From contig DXIX01000002.1 in NCBI GenBank assembly GCA_019112635.1, positions 62,001-126,000 on the forward strand: a DNA stretch of 64,000 bases, read 5' to 3'. Below, one piece after another: positions 61,461 through 64,000 of the stretch. This DNA is from Candidatus Blautia intestinigallinarum. GTDB taxonomy: Bacteria; Bacillota; Clostridia; Lachnospirales; Lachnospiraceae. Numbering within the stretch: position 1 is the stretch's first letter; each line of letters starts with the position of its first letter. Both the position numbers and the translations under genes were made by a program. Under the pieces are notes generated by a model. It saw nothing but the letters and a program-made list of their open reading frames with translations, did no database searches and was not told where the DNA came from.

Positions 61461-62969
61461 ATGCTTTTCAGTACTGTCCGCGAAATTCTGATTCATACTG
61501 AGCAAAAATACGGCCCGGAAGACGCAATCCGTTATAAAAAGAGTAAAAATGAAATTGAATCCAAAACTTATACACAGCTAAGAGAAGACAGTGAGAGCTT
61601 TTCCTGTGTCTTAAAGGATCTGGGCGAACAGGGAAATCACATCGCCGTTATCGGAGCGACTTCTTATCCCTGGCTCGTGACGTATTTTGGAACCGTCAAC
61701 AGTGAAAGTGTCATCGTTCCGCTGGATGTCAATCTCCCGGCAGAAGATGTATGTGATCTGATTGCGCGCTCTGACTCTACTGTACTTGTCTATGACGAAG
61801 TGCGAAAAGATGTGGCCAGTCTGGCAAAGGAACGTTGTCCGAAATTAAAGGTTATAATCTCCATGCAAAAAGAGAGTCACGATAATCAGGCCTATGCTTT
61901 CTGGCCTCTTCTGCGTGAGCACCAGGGAATCTGTGACACCATCCCCAGTCCGGATCAGCTGTGTACTATTATGTTCACTTCCGGCACAACTGGAAAGAGC
62001 AAAGGTGTCATGCTGACCCATCGGAACGTGGCAGAAAATGCCACCTGCCTGGATATGAAGATTCCGGAGAGAACCGTGCTTCTCTCTGTACTTCCCATCC
62101 ACCATGCCTACTGCCTGAGTATGGACATCCTAAAAGGAATCTCTCTCGGGGCAATTATCTGTATCAATGATTCTCTGATGCGGGTTGCGAAAAATATCAA
62201 ACTGTTCAAACCGGAAATGATCCTGATGGTTCCTCTGATGATTGAGACCATGGCAAAGAAATTGGAAGAAGCCTCTCTTCTTCCTGCCAAAATCGTCAAA
62301 AGCCAGGTATTCGGAAAACAGTTCCATACCATCTGCAGCGGCGGAGCTTATCTGGATCCTGCCTACATTGATTTATTCAACAAATATGACATCACCATTT
62401 TGCAGGGCTATGGAATGACTGAATGTTCTCCGGTGATCAGCACTACCGTAAGCTGGAACATCCGTAAGGACGCGGTCGGACAGCTGATTCCCAACTGCGA
62501 GGCAAAAACCGTGGACGGTGAGCTCTGGGTAAAAGGAAGCAGTGTCATGCAGGGATATTACAAAATGCCGGAAGAGACCGCAGAAACTCTCGAAGATGGC
62601 TGGCTGAAAACAGGCGACCTGGGTTATGTGGACGAGGATGGTTTCGTCTATCTCACCGGCCGCAAGAAAAATCTGATTATCACCAAAAACGGGGAAAATG
62701 TATCCCCTGAAGAACTGGAGAATGTTCTGAGCACAAACCGTCTGGTAGGTGAAATCCTCGTCAGAGAGAAAAATGGTGTGATCGAGGCAGAGATCTATCC
62801 GGATCCGGACTATGTGAAGAAGAAGCGTATCAAAGATGTGCGGGCGGCTCTTCAGGATATGATTGATGCCTACAACAAAACTGCCGCACCCCAGAAGAAA
62901 ATTTACAGCCTGGTTGTCCGGGATACAGAATTCGAGAAGACAACCACAAGAAAAATCAAGAGATTTTAA
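61461..62969 (+). CDS. AMP-forming acyl/aryl ligase (ANL superfamily, adenylation enzyme)
   Basis: The 502-residue protein has ATP-binding P-loop MFTSGTTGKSKGVMLTHRN, GYGMTECSPV (A5), ELWVKGS and GDLGYVDEDGFVYLTGRKKNLIITKNGENVSPEE (A7-A8), and the C-terminal catalytic Lys in TTRKIKRF. It activates a carboxylic acid as acyl-adenylate and probably loads it on the carrier protein encoded just before it. The acyl-CoA-ligase-like IPERTVLLSVLPIHHAY suggests a fatty acid rather than an amino acid, but this is not proven. AAAGGTAGGAATTCTT precedes the ATG. It is the last gene before a terminator. Confidence 0.92.
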   Translation: MLFSTVREILIHTEQKYGPEDAIRYKKSKNEIESKTYTQLREDSESFSCVLKDLGEQGNHIAVIGATSYPWLVTYFGTVNSESVIVPLDVNLPAEDVCDLIARSDSTVLVYDEVRKDVASLAKERCPKLKVIISMQKESHDNQAYAFWPLLREHQGICDTIPSPDQLCTIMFTSGTTGKSKGVMLTHRNVAENATCLDMKIPERTVLLSVLPIHHAYCLSMDILKGISLGAIICINDSLMRVAKNIKLFKPEMILMVPLMIETMAKKLEEASLLPAKIVKSQVFGKQFHTICSGGAYLDPAYIDLFNKYDITILQGYGMTECSPVISTTVSWNIRKDAVGQLIPNCEAKTVDGELWVKGSSVMQGYYKMPEETAETLEDGWLKTGDLGYVDEDGFVYLTGRKKNLIITKNGENVSPEELENVLSTNRLVGEILVREKNGVIEAEIYPDPDYVKKKRIKDVRAALQDMIDAYNKTAAPQKKIYSLVVRDTEFEKTTTRKIKRF

Positions 62970-63010
62970 CCTTCAAAATTTTATATTTTGTTTCCTCCAA
63001 GACAGAGAGT

Positions 63011-63060
63011 CCCCTTGGTGTTCTCCGGTATTTTCCGTTCTAACACCAAGGGGGCTTTCT
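63011..63060. terminator. Terminator between the ligase operon and trpA
   Basis: CCCCTTGGTGTT (63011-63022) and AACACCAAGGGG (63042-63053) form a 12-base-pair stem followed by GCTTTCTTTC. Confidence 0.88.
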
Positions 63061-63068
63061 TTCACATA

Positions 63069-63839
63069 TCAGTCCAGAGCTTTCCTCATGGATTTTACAT
63101 ATTCCCTCACCGGTTCCACACATGCTTCTTGATATTTTCCACACAATTTTACGATGGCACTGCCGACAATCACACCATCGGCATATTTACTCATCTCTTT
63201 TGCCTGTTCCAGTGTGGAAATTCCAAAGCCGACCGCACAAGGGATCTCTTTCACCTGCTTCACCAGCCTCACCATTCCCTGCACATCCGATGTGATTTCA
63301 GACCGTTCCCCGGTGACTCCCATTGAGGAGACACAATAGACAAAGCCTTCTGCCTGCTCGGCAATCATGGAAATTCTCTCATGGGATGTGGGCGCAATCA
63401 AAGAGATGAACGCAAGCCCGTATTCCCGGCAGACACTGGCAAACTCTTCCTTTTCCTCATAAGGGATATCCGGAAGAATCAGCGCATCCATCCCCGCTTC
63501 CACTGCCTTTTTTACAAACTTTTCGATGCCGTAGGAGAACACCACATTCGCATAGGTCATAAACGCAAGAGGAATCTGAGTCTGGCTGCGCAGTTCTTCT
63601 ACCATGTCAAATACTTTGTCCGTTGTCACACCGCCGGACAAAGCCCGGATATTGGCCGCCTGAATTACAGGCCCTTCTGCTGTGGGATCTGAAAATGGAA
63701 TTCCCAATTCAATCAGATCTGCTCCGGCTTCTTCCATAGCCAGAACCAGCTTCTTCGTCACTTCCAGGGACGGATCCCCACAGGTGATAAACGGTATAAA
63801 TGCTTTTTTCCCCTTAAATACGTTCTCTATTCTATTCAT
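63069..63839 (-). CDS. trpA: Tryptophan synthase alpha chain
   Basis: The protein has about 256 residues, starting [26 protein letters not shown]. The catalytic Glu lies in [20 protein letters not shown], and the second catalytic Asp in the [11 protein letters not shown] region. The phosphate-binding [11 protein letters not shown] and VIVGSAIVK follow. It splits indole-3-glycerol phosphate, and indole channels to the beta chain. The track start at 63887 runs into trpB. ATG 63839 follows GGGGAGGATATAT and overlaps the trpB stop by 8 bp, the usual coupled arrangement. Confidence 0.97.
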   Translation of the reverse strand: MNRIENVFKGKKAFIPFITCGDPSLEVTKKLVLAMEEAGADLIELGIPFSDPTAEGPVIQAANIRALSGGVTTDKVFDMVEELRSQTQIPLAFMTYANVVFSYGIEKFVKKAVEAGMDALILPDIPYEEKEEFASVCREYGLAFISLIAPTSHERISMIAEQAEGFVYCVSSMGVTGERSEITSDVQGMVRLVKQVKEIPCAVGFGISTLEQAKEMSKYADGVIVGSAIVKLCGKYQEACVEPVREYVKSMRKALD

Positions 63840-64000
63840 ATATATCCTCCCCGCGATATCTGGCAATGGCTGCACAGTCTTTATCACCTCTGCCTGAAAT
63901 ATTAATTACCATAATCTGATCTTTTCCCATGGTAGGCGCCAGTTTTTTCGCATAGGCGACCGCATGGGCACTCTCGATTGCCGGAATAATTCCCTCAGTT
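63832..64000 (-). CDS. trpB: Tryptophan synthase beta chain, C-terminal end only
   Basis: This gene is missing from the ORF track because its start is outside the window. Minus-strand reading gives [20 protein letters not shown], then [19 protein letters not shown], ending at TAG 63834-63832. The E-G-I-I-P-A-x-E-x-x-H-A and SGRGDKD motifs are the PLP-phosphate and C-terminal signatures of TrpB. The overlap with trpA is ATGAATAG. Confidence 0.95.
   Translation of the reverse strand, partial: TEGIIPAIESAHAVAYAKKLAPTMGKDQIMVINISGRGDKDCAAIARYRGEDIYE

Noticed and set aside
62108-62332. Minus-strand ORFs within the ligase gene
   Set aside because: They are antisense shadows; the plus frame has all ligase motifs.

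Overview
The window looks like a chromosomal segment of a Gram-positive anaerobe of the Clostridia, most likely family Lachnospiraceae. This is inferred from gene content (HydF for [FeFe]-hydrogenase maturation, two D-Ala-D-Ala carboxypeptidases, LytTR/GHKL signalling proteins, GH25 lysozyme with wall-binding repeats, Rpn-type nuclease), strong AGGAGG-type ribosome sites and consensus sigma-A promoters. No rRNA, tRNA, CRISPR array or complete insertion sequence was seen.

Layout. (1) 1-24.6 kb, mostly minus strand: a rhamnose-containing cell-wall polysaccharide locus. It holds dTDP-rhamnose synthesis (rfbB, rfbA, rfbC, rfbD), a Wzm/Wzt-type ABC exporter, a methyltransferase next to a kinase-like protein with a coiled-coil tail, five GT2 glycosyltransferases (one cut by the window edge), a YfhO-like membrane protein, an initiating sugar-phosphate transferase and an LCP ligase. 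Two tandem DacA-like carboxypeptidases are embedded on the plus strand. (2) 24.7-30 kb: a DUF2142-like membrane protein, a GH25 lysozyme, a WecE-like sugar aminotransferase read from a promoter that predicts a leaderless mRNA, and a CBS-domain protein. (3) 30-33.7 kb: an amino-acid ABC importer, then an XRE regulator overlapping dapF. (4) 33.7-42.2 kb: a stand-alone class II amidotransferase-like protein, hydF, a LysR regulator facing a CoA-disulfide-reductase-like protein plus a small sulfite-reductase-like protein, an AI-2E-family permease, a HAD phosphatase and thiE. (5) 42.3-44.8 kb: an NCS2 purine permease split by a frameshift at A_AAA_AAG, and an EamA transporter. (6) 44.9-51.3 kb: a signalling cluster with two LytTR response regulators, two GHKL ATPase proteins whose dimerisation helix lacks the phospho-acceptor His, and three related membrane proteins. 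Two of these carry the His-Asp helix but no ATPase domain. The kinase therefore appears to be split over two polypeptides. (7) 51.4-57.6 kb: a MATE exporter, an Rpn-family nuclease, a GntP-like permease, an HpcH/HpaI aldolase with an internal deletion, its probable LysR regulator, and a second Rpn tail fragment. (8) 57.6-63 kb: a TetR regulator facing a five-gene operon (SCP2-like, alpha/beta hydrolase, condensation-type acyltransferase, acyl carrier protein, AMP-forming ligase). This has the look of a minimal freestanding NRPS-like or lipid-tailoring pathway. (9) 63-64 kb: trpA and the 3' end of trpB.

The strongest candidates for something undescribed are the split histidine kinase cluster, the WbdD-like methyltransferase/kinase pair beside a Wzt with a C-terminal domain in a Gram-positive locus, and the TetR-controlled acyl/peptidyl-carrier operon. 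All functional statements are read by eye from motifs; no database search was run.
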